Assembly (NCBI RefSeq): GCF_947855115.1
Contig: NZ_CANTZW010000033.1
Coordinates: 1 to 44,807, forward strand
Length of the DNA stretch: 44,807 nt
Direction: 5' to 3'
From: an uncultured Parabacteroides sp.
Lineage (GTDB): Bacteria > Bacteroidota > Bacteroidia > Bacteroidales > Tannerellaceae
Of this stretch, positions 23,580 through 31,994 are shown in pieces. The translations under genes and the position numbers were made by a program. Position 1 is the stretch's first letter. Every line of letters begins with the position of its first letter. The notes below the pieces were generated by a model that saw only the letters and a program-made list of their open reading frames with translations, had not been told where the DNA came from and did no database searches.

Positions 23580-24746
23580 TTAATAGGTGAAGCGACCTTT
23601 CTCGCTTTCGATAATCAATTCATTTTTATCCGCTTCCTCTACGAAGCCTACAATTTGTGCGTCGATACCAAAGCTTTTTGAGACGCTGATAACTTCTTCC
23701 GCATACTCGGGAGCAATGTATATCTCCATCCGGTGTCCCATATTGAATACCTTGTACATTTCACTCCATTCCGTGCCACTTTGTTCTTGGATCGTACGGA
23801 ATAGCGGTGGGATGGGGAAGAGGTTGTTCTTGGTTACACGCTTGTTCTCGACGAAATGCATAACTTTTGTCTGCGCTCCTCCCGAACAATGTACCATGCC
23901 ATGAATTTGAGGACGAAGTTTATCAAGCAACTTCTTGATCACCGGTGCGTAAGTACGTGTCGGCGAAAGTACCATCTTTCCGGCATCTATTCCTAATTCC
24001 TCAATCTTATCCGTCAGTTTCAATCCTCCGGAGTAAACCAATTCTTCGGGAACGGCGGCATCATAGCTTTCTGGGTATTTTTCCGCTAAATATTTAGAGA
24101 AAACATCATGGCGGGCAGAGGTTAACCCGTTACTTCCCATACCTCCGTTATATTCTTTCTCGTAAGTGGCTTGCCCGAAGGAGGCTAGACCTATGATCAC
24201 GTCTCCACCTTGGATATTTTTATTATCGATTACATCTGAGCGTTTCATGCGGCAAGTAACCGTACTATCCACGATGATGGTACGAACTAAGTCTCCAACG
24301 TCTGCGGTCTCACCGCCTGTCGCATAGCAACCAACGCCCATCTCACGTAATTCTGCCAGCAACTCATCCGTTCCATTGATGATTGCCGAGATCACCTCGC
24401 CCGGAATCAACAATTTGTTTCGTCCGATCGTGGATGAAACCAATATATTGTCTACGGCCCCTACACAAAGAAGGTCGTCGATATTCATGATAAGAGCGTC
24501 TTGGGCGATACCTTTCCATACCGAAAGATCTCCGGTCTCTTTCCAGTACATATATGCCAAGGAGGATTTGGTACCGGCACCATCCGCATGCATAATATTA
24601 CAATATTCAGGATCACCGCCTAAGATATCTGGGATGATCTTACAGAACGCTTTCGGGAAAATCCCTTTATCGATGTTCTTTATCGCGTTGTGAACATCTT
24701 CTTTTGAAGCGGAAACGCCTCGCAGGTTATAACGTTGATCACTCAT
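23580..24746 (-). CDS. purM: AIR synthetase PurM (phosphoribosylformylglycinamidine cyclo-ligase)
   Basis: PurM closes the imidazole ring, turning FGAM into AIR with ATP in purine synthesis. The 388-residue protein shows the family segments HADGAGTKSSLAYMYW (the ADGVGTK-like substrate loop), MNIDDLLCVGA (conserved acidic nucleotide site), GGETADVGDLV and VHCSGGAQTKV. Compared with the usual 345-residue bacterial PurM it is somewhat longer and of the divergent Bacteroidetes type, so the call relies on motifs rather than close identity. It leads the purM-prfA-pyrF run and has a TACCTTTG promoter box. Confidence 0.9.
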   Translation of the reverse strand: MSDQRYNLRGVSASKEDVHNAIKNIDKGIFPKAFCKIIPDILGGDPEYCNIMHADGAGTKSSLAYMYWKETGDLSVWKGIAQDALIMNIDDLLCVGAVDNILVSSTIGRNKLLIPGEVISAIINGTDELLAELREMGVGCYATGGETADVGDLVRTIIVDSTVTCRMKRSDVIDNKNIQGGDVIIGLASFGQATYEKEYNGGMGSNGLTSARHDVFSKYLAEKYPESYDAAVPEELVYSGGLKLTDKIEELGIDAGKMVLSPTRTYAPVIKKLLDKLRPQIHGMVHCSGGAQTKVMHFVENKRVTKNNLFPIPPLFRTIQEQSGTEWSEMYKVFNMGHRMEIYIAPEYAEEVISVSKSFGIDAQIVGFVEEADKNELIIESEKGRFTY

Positions 24747-24766
24747 TGTACTATTTATTTGAACTG

Positions 24767-24774
24767 CAAAGGTA
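24767..24774 (-). promoter_or_regulatory. Promoter -7 box for purM-prfA-pyrF
   Basis: Minus-strand TACCTTTG, an exact TAnnTTTG match, 20 bases before the purM ATG. Confidence 0.6.
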
Positions 24775-24791
24775 ATACTTTTTTATGTTAC

Positions 24792-25700
24792 TTATCTAAG
24801 TTTTAAGACATCTCCTTCTTCTGGAATGTAATCTTTGTCTTTTTTATTTATTTTATACAAGCTCTTGATCCGGATTCCATACATTTGAGCGATGCTGTGC
24901 ATGGACTCTCCGACTTGTACCACATGGTCGTAATTCGGCTTGTCTGCTTTTTTCTTTTTCTTCTCCAAGTATACGATATCGCCCTTTTGCAACGGGAAGT
25001 CCTCGGGCACTTCATTGTATTTTCTCAACTGTTTGGCTTTGAATCCCATACTACGGGCGATCTGGTCGAAACTATCGTTATCCTTGGCGTATACATAGAT
25101 CAAACCGTGGGTACGGTATACTTGATAATCGAATACCGGAAGATTTTGTTTCTTGTTAGAGTTTTTCTTTGCTCCTTTACCGGAATCGAAGCGGTATAGT
25201 TTATAATCTTCGATAACTTTGATTAATTTGTTTGCGTAAGCACGGTCGGTTGCGTAACCACATTTTTGCAACCCCTTGGCCCAGCCTTTATAGTCCTTGA
25301 TATTTAGCTTGAACAAACGTTTGTATCGGGAACGCTCGGCCAAGAAACGGGAGTGGTCTTCATAAGAGTCCTCTACTCGTTTGTATTTCCGGAAACATTC
25401 TCCTCGCAGGTCATCGTCGTGATACACCCTTCCTCCTCGCCAATCTGAATGGCATTTGATACCGAAGTGATTGTTGGAACGTTTGGCCAAATCACTTTGG
25501 CCGGCTCCGGATTCCAATAATCCCTGCGCTAGGGTGATACTTGCCGGAATACGGTATTTTTTTTGGTGTTGAATCGCCAAATTACTGTATTTATTGATAT
25601 ATTTTTGATAGGAAGTCAGCTTTCGCTGGCTTTCCGCCCCTGCGCTTAAACAGACAAGGGACAATAATAAAATACCTAAAAAATGAAGGGGTAAACGCAT
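24792..25700 (-). CDS. Secreted glucosaminidase with LysM repeats
   Basis: A 302-residue peptidoglycan hydrolase. The signal peptide is MRLPLHFLGILLLSLVCLSA, cleaved near AGA. Residues about 30-170 form a mannosyl-glycoprotein endo-beta-N-acetylglucosaminidase-type domain (GH73) with ITLAQGLLESGAGQSDLAKR (the catalytic Glu in LES), NNHFGIKCH, YEDHSRFL and YATDRAYANKLI. Two LysM-type segments follow, IYVYAKDNDSFDQIARSMG and HVVQVGESMHSIAQMYGIR, which bind glycan. The frame could start at a TTG at 25733, but the TATATTTG promoter box overlaps that codon, so the ATG at 25700 is chosen. It probably acts in cell-wall remodelling or daughter-cell separation in the periplasm. Confidence 0.92.
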   Translation of the reverse strand: MRLPLHFLGILLLSLVCLSAGAESQRKLTSYQKYINKYSNLAIQHQKKYRIPASITLAQGLLESGAGQSDLAKRSNNHFGIKCHSDWRGGRVYHDDDLRGECFRKYKRVEDSYEDHSRFLAERSRYKRLFKLNIKDYKGWAKGLQKCGYATDRAYANKLIKVIEDYKLYRFDSGKGAKKNSNKKQNLPVFDYQVYRTHGLIYVYAKDNDSFDQIARSMGFKAKQLRKYNEVPEDFPLQKGDIVYLEKKKKKADKPNYDHVVQVGESMHSIAQMYGIRIKSLYKINKKDKDYIPEEGDVLKLR

Positions 25701-25730
25701 AGTTATTCTTTTCGATCCGATTTTATCGGA

Positions 25731-25738
25731 CAAATATA
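25731..25738 (-). promoter_or_regulatory. Promoter -7 box for glucosaminidase gene
   Basis: Minus-strand TATATTTG, an exact match, 30 bases before the ATG at 25700. It overlaps the alternative TTG codon and so decides the start. Confidence 0.6.
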
Positions 25739-25773
25739 TAAAAGAAAATACATATTTACTGGTAATTACGTAG

Positions 25774-26505
25774 TTAAAAATAGGAGATGCGGGCTAAGTA
25801 ATCGTAATGTTCTCCTTCCTCTATTTTCTCCACTTTAAAACCGGCTTGCTTTGCATATAGGTTGAGCGTATTGAAATCGATATATAACCAATCAAATGAA
25901 TCCCCTTTGATGTTTTTATATTGCATACGGAAGTCGATCTCTCCGAAATAATCATCTTCGGGAGCAATGTCTAGGTTCCCGTCCTCATCCTCAAATAAAT
26001 AACTTAAGTCACTAGAATCAAGTAAAAGCTGCCCGTCTTTAGATAGTAGCTCTTTTACGCGATGAAAAAAAGCCGGAAGGTTTTCTAGTTTCCCGATGAT
26101 TCCAGAGCCGTTCATTAAAAGAAGAATGGTATCAAATGGCCCGGTTAAGTTTCGATCAAAGAAATTCTGTAAACGAGTGTCTTTCACTCCCCGTTTTTTC
26201 ATGGCTTCTACAGAAAGAGGAGATATATCAATGGCGGTCACCTCTTTTCCCATTTCCTGCAAAGCTAAGGAATGGCATCCACTCCCGGCACCGACATCTA
26301 ATATTTTTCCCGAACTGAGTTGAAGGGCTTTTTGCTCCAAGAGAGGCATTTCTTGGAAAGTCCTGAATAATAGACGAACGGGAATCTCATCTTCATCGAA
26401 CATTGAAGAGAATACACGGAGTTTACTTGCGTTTCCGTGTGTGAGATAATCGATGATGGCGGCGCCCATCGGGTCTTTATCGGATGTAAGAAGCGTTGGA
26501 TACAT
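25774..26505 (-). CDS. Class I SAM-dependent methyltransferase
   Basis: A 243-residue cytoplasmic protein with a Rossmann-fold methyltransferase domain. Motif I is ILDVGAGSGCHSLALQEMG (about 68-86), the acidic residue after strand 2 is in VTAIDISPLSVE, and motif IV is FDTILLLMNGSGIIG. The region after 160 (FGEIDFRMQYKNIKGDSFDW) resembles YjjT/UbiE-like small-molecule methyltransferases more than rRNA enzymes. The substrate is unknown. It stands alone, with a degenerate TAATTTCG box upstream. Confidence 0.85.
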   Translation of the reverse strand: MYPTLLTSDKDPMGAAIIDYLTHGNASKLRVFSSMFDEDEIPVRLLFRTFQEMPLLEQKALQLSSGKILDVGAGSGCHSLALQEMGKEVTAIDISPLSVEAMKKRGVKDTRLQNFFDRNLTGPFDTILLLMNGSGIIGKLENLPAFFHRVKELLSKDGQLLLDSSDLSYLFEDEDGNLDIAPEDDYFGEIDFRMQYKNIKGDSFDWLYIDFNTLNLYAKQAGFKVEKIEEGEHYDYLARISYF

Positions 26506-26627
26506 ATGTCTTTGTTCTATTAGGTATGTTTTACGATATGGATGCGAAATTAATATATTCTTTTTATATTTATAGGCTATAAGAATTATAGTTCTGTTTC
26601 TTTCAAAACATTAAAGTAATCAGGGAT

Positions 26628-27122
26628 ATGAAAGAATTAAAATTAGAGACATCGGTCGAGGTTTATGCGATAGAAGAATTGGATGAGACATATAAGCGAT
26701 TGTATGAAACCGCTTTTGAGGCTTCGAAGAAAGCTTATGCTCCTTACTCCAATTTTCATGTAGGGGCGGCGGTTTTATTGGAGAATGGAGAGATACTTTC
26801 CGGTAATAATCAGGAAAATGCGGCTTATCCGTCTGGGCTTTGTGCGGAACGAACCACATTATTCTATGCGGGAGCGCATTATCCGGATACGGCAGTCCGG
26901 GTTTTAGCGATTGCGGGTATGAAAGATGGAGAACGTGTGGATCTCATCACGCCTTGTGGCGCTTGTCGGCAAGTGATGCTGGAGACTGAGCAACGTTATG
27001 ATAAACCGATGAAGGTACTTCTTTGCGGAAAGGAAGAGGCCTTTCTCGTTCCAAGCGCAACGGCTTTACTTCCGTTTTGTTTCGGGAAGTCTGATTTAAT
27101 TAAACCTGAAGAGAAAGAATAA
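26628..27122 (+). CDS. cdd: Cytidine deaminase
   Basis: Cdd hydrolyses cytidine and deoxycytidine to uridine and deoxyuridine in pyrimidine salvage. The 164-residue protein is of the short homotetrameric type. Zinc ligands are C72 (GLCAERTT) with catalytic E74, and C110 and C113 (TPCGACRQ). NFHVGAAVLLENGEI and GNNQENAAYPS are the nucleoside-binding segments. The N-terminus has about 20 more residues than the shortest homologues. It is monocistronic and converges on the phospho-sugar mutase gene across a long hairpin. Confidence 0.96.
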   Translation: MKELKLETSVEVYAIEELDETYKRLYETAFEASKKAYAPYSNFHVGAAVLLENGEILSGNNQENAAYPSGLCAERTTLFYAGAHYPDTAVRVLAIAGMKDGERVDLITPCGACRQVMLETEQRYDKPMKVLLCGKEEAFLVPSATALLPFCFGKSDLIKPEEKE

Positions 27123-27128
27123 AACAAA

Positions 27129-27205
27129 CCGGATGTGGAAGACCCAAAGTATACAAATTTAATACATATGTACGACTTTGTATACTTTGCGTAATCCACA
27201 TCCGG
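27129..27205. terminator. Long hairpin between convergent cdd and mutase genes
   Basis: Two 29-base arms (27129-27157 and 27177-27205) pair through an 11-bp outer stem and a 13-bp inner stem, split by a five-base internal loop. The terminal loop is 19 bases. It sits seven bases after the cdd stop and 22 before the mutase stop. The lack of T-runs argues against simple intrinsic termination; a bidirectional barrier or a mobile palindrome is possible. Confidence 0.65.
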
Positions 27206-27227
27206 GAAATAATGGTAATATGCTTGA

Positions 27228-28976
27228 TTAGATTCCTAAAGAAGCTTTGATCTGATTAATCTTTTCTTCAGCCGCTTTCTCAGCCTCCGGCAGTTCATCA
27301 ACACTATTTACCTTGGAGTGAACCTCGCAGTAGAATTTAATCTTCGGTTCCGTTCCGGAAGGACGGATAGATACTTTTGTATTATCTTCCGTGAAATATT
27401 GAAGTACGTTGGAGGTAGTAGGCATATCCAATGTCACAGTCTCGTTCTCTGCGTAATCCTTGCCTTTCAATGTAGAATAATCATAGAAGTAAGTTACCTT
27501 GGAACCTGCGATCTCTGTCAACGGGTTTTCACGGAACTTCTTCATCATAGCCTCGATTTCTTCTGCTCCACTCTTACCTTTCTTTACGACAGAGATACCT
27601 TTTTCTTTGGAGAAACCATATTCCACGTAAATCTTCTGTAGTAATTGATACAAACTTAAACCTTGATCTTTTGCCCAAGCAGCGATCTCGGCCAAGAAAA
27701 CACAAGCGGATACGGCGTCTTTATCGCGTACGAAATCCTCACAAAGGAATCCGTAGCTTTCCTCGCCACCACCGATATAGTTTTTCTTTCCCTCATTTTC
27801 GCGCATTATGTTAGCGATCCACTTAAAGCCTGTGTATACGTCATACATCTCTACGCCGTTACGCTCGGCGATTGTCTTGATGGTCTCTGTAGTAACGATT
27901 GTTTTTACGATATATTCTTTACCGTTGATCTTTCCTAGTTCTTTCCAGCGAGTGATCAGATAGTAAACGAACATCAAAGCGGTTTGATTACCGTTCAAAA
28001 GTACCCACTCACCTTCGTTGTTCTTTACTGCGGCTCCTACGCGGTCTGCGTCTGGATCGGAAGCCATTACCAATTCTGCGTCTGTCTCTTTCGCTTTCTC
28101 GACAGCCATGGCCAATGCGGCCGGTTCCTCCGGATTGGGAGAAATAACAGTCGGGAAATCACCACTCACTACATCTTGCTCCGGTACATGGATAATGTTC
28201 GTGAATCCATAAGCTTTCAATGCGGCCGGAACCAATTTTACACCTGTGCCGTGGATCGGGGTGTATACGATCTTCATGTCTTTGTGGCGAGAGATAGCCT
28301 CTGGAGACAAAGAGATCGTTGTTAATTCCTTGATATATTCATCATCAATCGCTTGTCCTATGATTTCGATTAATTCTTTATTTCCTTTGAATTTAATCTC
28401 GCTGGCGTTACGGATCTTGTTAACCTCAGCGATCGTATTTTTATCGTGCGGAGCGATCATTTGTGCGCCGTCATCCCAATATGCCTTGTATCCGTTGTAT
28501 TCTTTCGGGTTGTGAGAGGCTGTCAAGATGATACCGCTCTGGCATCCCAGTTTACGGATAGCGAATGACATTTCAGGTGTCGGACGAAGGTCCTCGAATA
28601 AATAAACCTTGATACCGTTGGCAGAGAAGATGTCGGCTGATATTTCTGCGAACTTACGGCTGTTGTTGCGGCAATCGTGACCAATTACGACCTTTATCTG
28701 CTCTAAATCAGCGAATTCTTTTTTTAGATAATTGGACAATCCTTGGGTAGCTGCGCCAACCGTATATATATTCATACGATTTGAGCCTACACCCATGATC
28801 CCGCGTAATCCTCCTGTACCGAATTCCAGGTCTTTGTAAAAACACTCAATTAACTCGGTGGGATCTTCATTGTCAAGTAACGCTTGAACTTGAGCGCGAG
28901 TTTCCGCATCATAACTTTTCGTAAGCCATCCTTGTGCCTTACTTCTTACCATTTCTAATAAGTCGTTGTTTTCCAT
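27228..28976 (-). CDS. Phospho-sugar mutase (phosphoglucomutase/phosphomannomutase)
   Basis: A 582-residue alpha-D-phosphohexomutase that moves phosphate between C1 and C6 of a hexose. The phosphoserine loop is TASHNP (152-157, S154), the metal-binding loop ASDPDADRVG, the sugar-specificity loop GGEESYG, and the phosphate-binding loop RPSGTEPKIKFY near the C-terminus. The length matches the long form related to B. subtilis PgcA, so glucose is the more likely substrate. The frame opens upstream to 29018, but the ATG at 28976 (MENNDLL) gives the family N-terminus. A TATATTTG promoter box lies 62 bases upstream. Confidence 0.94.
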   Translation of the reverse strand: MENNDLLEMVRSKAQGWLTKSYDAETRAQVQALLDNEDPTELIECFYKDLEFGTGGLRGIMGVGSNRMNIYTVGAATQGLSNYLKKEFADLEQIKVVIGHDCRNNSRKFAEISADIFSANGIKVYLFEDLRPTPEMSFAIRKLGCQSGIILTASHNPKEYNGYKAYWDDGAQMIAPHDKNTIAEVNKIRNASEIKFKGNKELIEIIGQAIDDEYIKELTTISLSPEAISRHKDMKIVYTPIHGTGVKLVPAALKAYGFTNIIHVPEQDVVSGDFPTVISPNPEEPAALAMAVEKAKETDAELVMASDPDADRVGAAVKNNEGEWVLLNGNQTALMFVYYLITRWKELGKINGKEYIVKTIVTTETIKTIAERNGVEMYDVYTGFKWIANIMRENEGKKNYIGGGEESYGFLCEDFVRDKDAVSACVFLAEIAAWAKDQGLSLYQLLQKIYVEYGFSKEKGISVVKKGKSGAEEIEAMMKKFRENPLTEIAGSKVTYFYDYSTLKGKDYAENETVTLDMPTTSNVLQYFTEDNTKVSIRPSGTEPKIKFYCEVHSKVNSVDELPEAEKAAEEKINQIKASLGI

Positions 28977-29038
28977 GTTTATAATATTATTGTGTTTATT
29001 GTTGAGCAATCTACTCAATACGATAAATATACGAGAAA

Positions 29039-29046
29039 CAAATATA
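29039..29046 (-). promoter_or_regulatory. Promoter -7 box for phospho-sugar mutase gene
   Basis: Minus-strand TATATTTG, an exact TAnnTTTG match. The implied 5' leader is about 55 bases and lies above the ATG at 28976. Confidence 0.5.
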
Positions 29047-29111
29047 CGAATTTCTTAAAGTAAAGCAATCAAAGGACTTATATTTTGCATTAAAAAATGC
29101 GATAAATCGTC

Positions 29112-30800
29112 TTACCAGCTAAACGAATGTGTGAAAACCGACTCATTCCCGCAAGCATCCGTTGCGATTAATTTAAGTTTATGTTTACCTCTTTGCAGCC
29201 TTTCTTTATCAAAGCGGTAGGTGATAACCGATTTGTTGTTCATCTCAAATAAAACAAATTGCCCGTCTATTTCTCCCCGGTAAGTTTGTACTCCGCTAAG
29301 GTTATCGGATAAACGGAATACGAATTTCTGTTTACTGATCCATGTTTTTTGATTGATTGGCGTGATAACCGGAGGTTTTGTATCTTGTTGTATCTTATAA
29401 TTCCCTAATTCTTTAATATTCGTGTCGATCCAGCCATTTCGATATGTACCTCCCATCCAAAAGGCACGACCGTTCTGTAAACGAACTACACCGTATTGTC
29501 GCTTATTCTCAAGTGTATCGTTTTGCAAGAAAAGCGATAATTGGGCTGTTTCATGCAGAGGAGTTGGTTTATCATGCAACATATGAACGGCTGATAAAGC
29601 TGTACTATCTTCTTTCGTTGAATAACGGAAGTAAAGGTCATTATATAAATTCCCTTTGGATATGGCAAGACGGATACCTTTAGCGCCAAATCTATTGTCG
29701 CTTCCCCAGTGGAATAATTCAGTGTGGGTCGTATCGACTTGGGGAATCTCCTGTTCTTTACCCTCTATCTTGATAGGTAAACGGGTTGTATTGCCAAAGG
29801 CATCGGTGAGCACATACATTAAATGATAGGTACGAGCTTCGTCTATACGGAGGATTCCCCGGTTTACGCTTTTTAGAAAACGCAGCCGGTTCCCCGGCTC
29901 AATAAAACTGCGGATATAGAAAGAACGATGGTTTTTCCATTCTTCGTAATCCGTGAATGTATTTAGGTAGCGGGTCTCGTCAAAAGCGAATTTATCTAGG
30001 TCGCTATGGAAAATCACTTGGCTGTCTGCCATTAGCGTGATCTCTTTTACGCCGTAGATATTTGTCGTGTTATCCATATAATCGTAAGCTTTCACGGCGA
30101 GGCCAATTTCTCCCCAAGCCTCTATTTTTCCCGTGATCGCTTGTTTTCCGTTTTTAGCGGTGACGGGTTTTATCTTGAGTTTCTTGTTTTTACCGTTTAC
30201 TGTACCTTTCCCTTCGATGGGAACGATCTGTATCCCTAGTATTTTGGGAGGACGGGTGTCGGTTATCCGGTCTGAGTAATAAGTCAAGGGGTCCAAGACT
30301 TCTTCTGTTTCGGTGTCTCGTACCTCAAAATGTAGGTGAGGGCCGCCGGAACTTCCTGTATTACCGCTTAATGCTATGACTTCATTTTTCTTTACAGGTA
30401 GCAAATCCGGCGTGAGGAAAAGATTTACATTGAAACTTTCCTGTGCATATTGCTGTTGTTTTACATAATCCGCTATTTTTTTCGAGAATTTCTGTATGTG
30501 TCCGTATACGGTAGTTGTTCCATCCGGATGTGTGATATAAAGCCCGTTACCGTAACCCCACGGACTTACGGATATGCGTGATACATATCCCTCCTGTACC
30601 GTATGTATAGGTTTGCCTTCTACCCCTTGTGTCTTGAAATCTATCCCGGAATGAAAATGATTGCTTCGCAACTCTCCGAAATTTCCACTGAGCAAGATTG
30701 GGAAATCAAAGGGATTCCTGAGCTGTTGGGCGCTTATATTGATTATATGGGAACCGATAAGCGCGAATAGGCCGACTAGATATATAGATTTAATATTCAT
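29112..30800 (-). CDS. Secreted M23-family (LytM) metallopeptidase
   Basis: A 562-residue periplasmic protein with a signal peptide (IYLVGLFALIGSHIINISAQ). The LytM/M23 domain occupies residues about 35-170. Zinc-site residues are H50 and D54 (HFHSGIDF), and H155 and H157 (GPHLHFEV) complete the catalytic set, so it is likely an active endopeptidase on peptidoglycan cross-links. The remaining 390 residues are beta-rich, possibly Ig-like, and end in ATDACGNESVFTHSFSW, a typical bacterial Ig-type close. Such long M23 proteins are common in Bacteroidetes. It has its own TATCTTTG promoter box. Confidence 0.92.
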   Translation of the reverse strand: MNIKSIYLVGLFALIGSHIINISAQQLRNPFDFPILLSGNFGELRSNHFHSGIDFKTQGVEGKPIHTVQEGYVSRISVSPWGYGNGLYITHPDGTTTVYGHIQKFSKKIADYVKQQQYAQESFNVNLFLTPDLLPVKKNEVIALSGNTGSSGGPHLHFEVRDTETEEVLDPLTYYSDRITDTRPPKILGIQIVPIEGKGTVNGKNKKLKIKPVTAKNGKQAITGKIEAWGEIGLAVKAYDYMDNTTNIYGVKEITLMADSQVIFHSDLDKFAFDETRYLNTFTDYEEWKNHRSFYIRSFIEPGNRLRFLKSVNRGILRIDEARTYHLMYVLTDAFGNTTRLPIKIEGKEQEIPQVDTTHTELFHWGSDNRFGAKGIRLAISKGNLYNDLYFRYSTKEDSTALSAVHMLHDKPTPLHETAQLSLFLQNDTLENKRQYGVVRLQNGRAFWMGGTYRNGWIDTNIKELGNYKIQQDTKPPVITPINQKTWISKQKFVFRLSDNLSGVQTYRGEIDGQFVLFEMNNKSVITYRFDKERLQRGKHKLKLIATDACGNESVFTHSFSW

Positions 30801-30822
30801 AGGATTTACGTATTTTGACAGA

Positions 30823-30830
30823 CAAAGATA
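30823..30830 (-). promoter_or_regulatory. Promoter -7 box for M23 peptidase gene
   Basis: Minus-strand TATCTTTG, an exact TAnnTTTG match, 22 bases before the ATG at 30800. Confidence 0.6.
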
Positions 30831-30904
30831 ATTGTTTTCGAATTAATCTCTTCGAAAAGTTTTACTTGTTTCTTTGGGAGAAATTTCCGAAACGATGTGG
30901 TGTC

Positions 30905-31954
30905 TTAGTATTTGATCGATGAACCTATCTGGAAATCTATTATCAATGGTAGATGATCGCTAAAACCTCCCTCATATTTAAAACCATAATAAGTTCGGAA
31001 AGGACGTACACCCCGCCATGTTTTGTCTTTGGTCAATAAGAAATCCGGGGCGAATATCCGGATACTTTCCGGGATGATGTGCATGGAAGACTCTTGGGTG
31101 ACGAGCCTTCGGTTTACGATTATTTGATCGAGTTGGCTCCATTCCCCTTGGTATTTATGACTACCCGGGAATTGCGTTGTACGAGGGTTTGCGAACAAGT
31201 TGTAGTAGTCTGTGTGAGACACGGGGTCTTTAGCCTGCGTGTCTTTATGAAAGCTTTGAGCGGCAAATATCTCGGAAACGCTCCGGTCTTGAGGGGTATC
31301 GTTAAAGTCCCCCATAATCAGTATTTGCGCTGTTTCTCGTGTCTGGTACAAAGAGTCGCAAGATTCTCGTAAGGTACGTGCCGCATCAAAACGATCTTTT
31401 TCACTTTCTTTTTCTCCTCCATAGCGAGAAGGAAAATGGCAAACGAAAATATCCAAGGTATCGCCTGTTATGATTTTTCCGTATACGTGTAGTATATCCC
31501 GGGTTAATTTGTGTTTGTTTCCGGAAAAACGAATCGGGATGGATTCATGTTGTATATAGCGGAATTGACCTCGCTGATAAAGGAGAGCGACATTGATACC
31601 TCGGGGATCGGGGCTTTGAGTGATAATATATCGGTAATCTTGTTTATGAAGTGGGGTACGGTGTATAAGGTGGTACAAGACAGAGTCGTTTTCAATTTCA
31701 CAGAGCCCTATTAAGGCCGGCGTGTTCCACTCTCCGGCAGCGCTTATCACTTTTGCTATTTGTTGCAGTTTATGACAGTAGCGGCCTTGTGTCCAATGCC
31801 TGTTACCGGAAGGAAGAAATTCATCATCATTCTTGGCCGGATTATCCCGTGTATCAAAAAAGTTCTCAACATTATAAGACATGACTCTGAACGTGGATTG
31901 AGCGACCGACGGAAGAGGGGCTAGGGATAAAAAGAAGAATATAAAAAATTTCAT
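30905..31954 (-). CDS. Secreted endonuclease/exonuclease/phosphatase-family protein
   Basis: A 349-residue exported EEP-superfamily hydrolase. The first 18 or so residues are a signal peptide (FFIFFFLSLAPLPSVAQS). Family motifs follow: RVMSYNVENFFD (metal-binding Asn), GLCEIENDSVL (metal-binding Glu), LIMGDFNDTP (catalytic Asp-Asn) and GFSDHLPLIIDF (catalytic SDH). It may be a nuclease or a phospho-ester hydrolase acting in the periplasm; the substrate cannot be told from sequence. The ATG at 31954 is chosen over a TTG six bases upstream. It follows the beta-helix lipoprotein by 40 bases, so the two may be co-transcribed. Confidence 0.9.
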   Translation of the reverse strand: MKFFIFFFLSLAPLPSVAQSTFRVMSYNVENFFDTRDNPAKNDDEFLPSGNRHWTQGRYCHKLQQIAKVISAAGEWNTPALIGLCEIENDSVLYHLIHRTPLHKQDYRYIITQSPDPRGINVALLYQRGQFRYIQHESIPIRFSGNKHKLTRDILHVYGKIITGDTLDIFVCHFPSRYGGEKESEKDRFDAARTLRESCDSLYQTRETAQILIMGDFNDTPQDRSVSEIFAAQSFHKDTQAKDPVSHTDYYNLFANPRTTQFPGSHKYQGEWSQLDQIIVNRRLVTQESSMHIIPESIRIFAPDFLLTKDKTWRGVRPFRTYYGFKYEGGFSDHLPLIIDFQIGSSIKY

Positions 31955-31994
31955 AGTCAAGGCTTGGATTAATTGTTACTTATGTAATGTATGC

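Noticed and set aside
22846..23583. A 245-codon open frame on the plus strand
   Set aside because: It lies wholly opposite prfA, has low-complexity Ser-rich composition and no promoter or family match. It is a shadow of the prfA codons.
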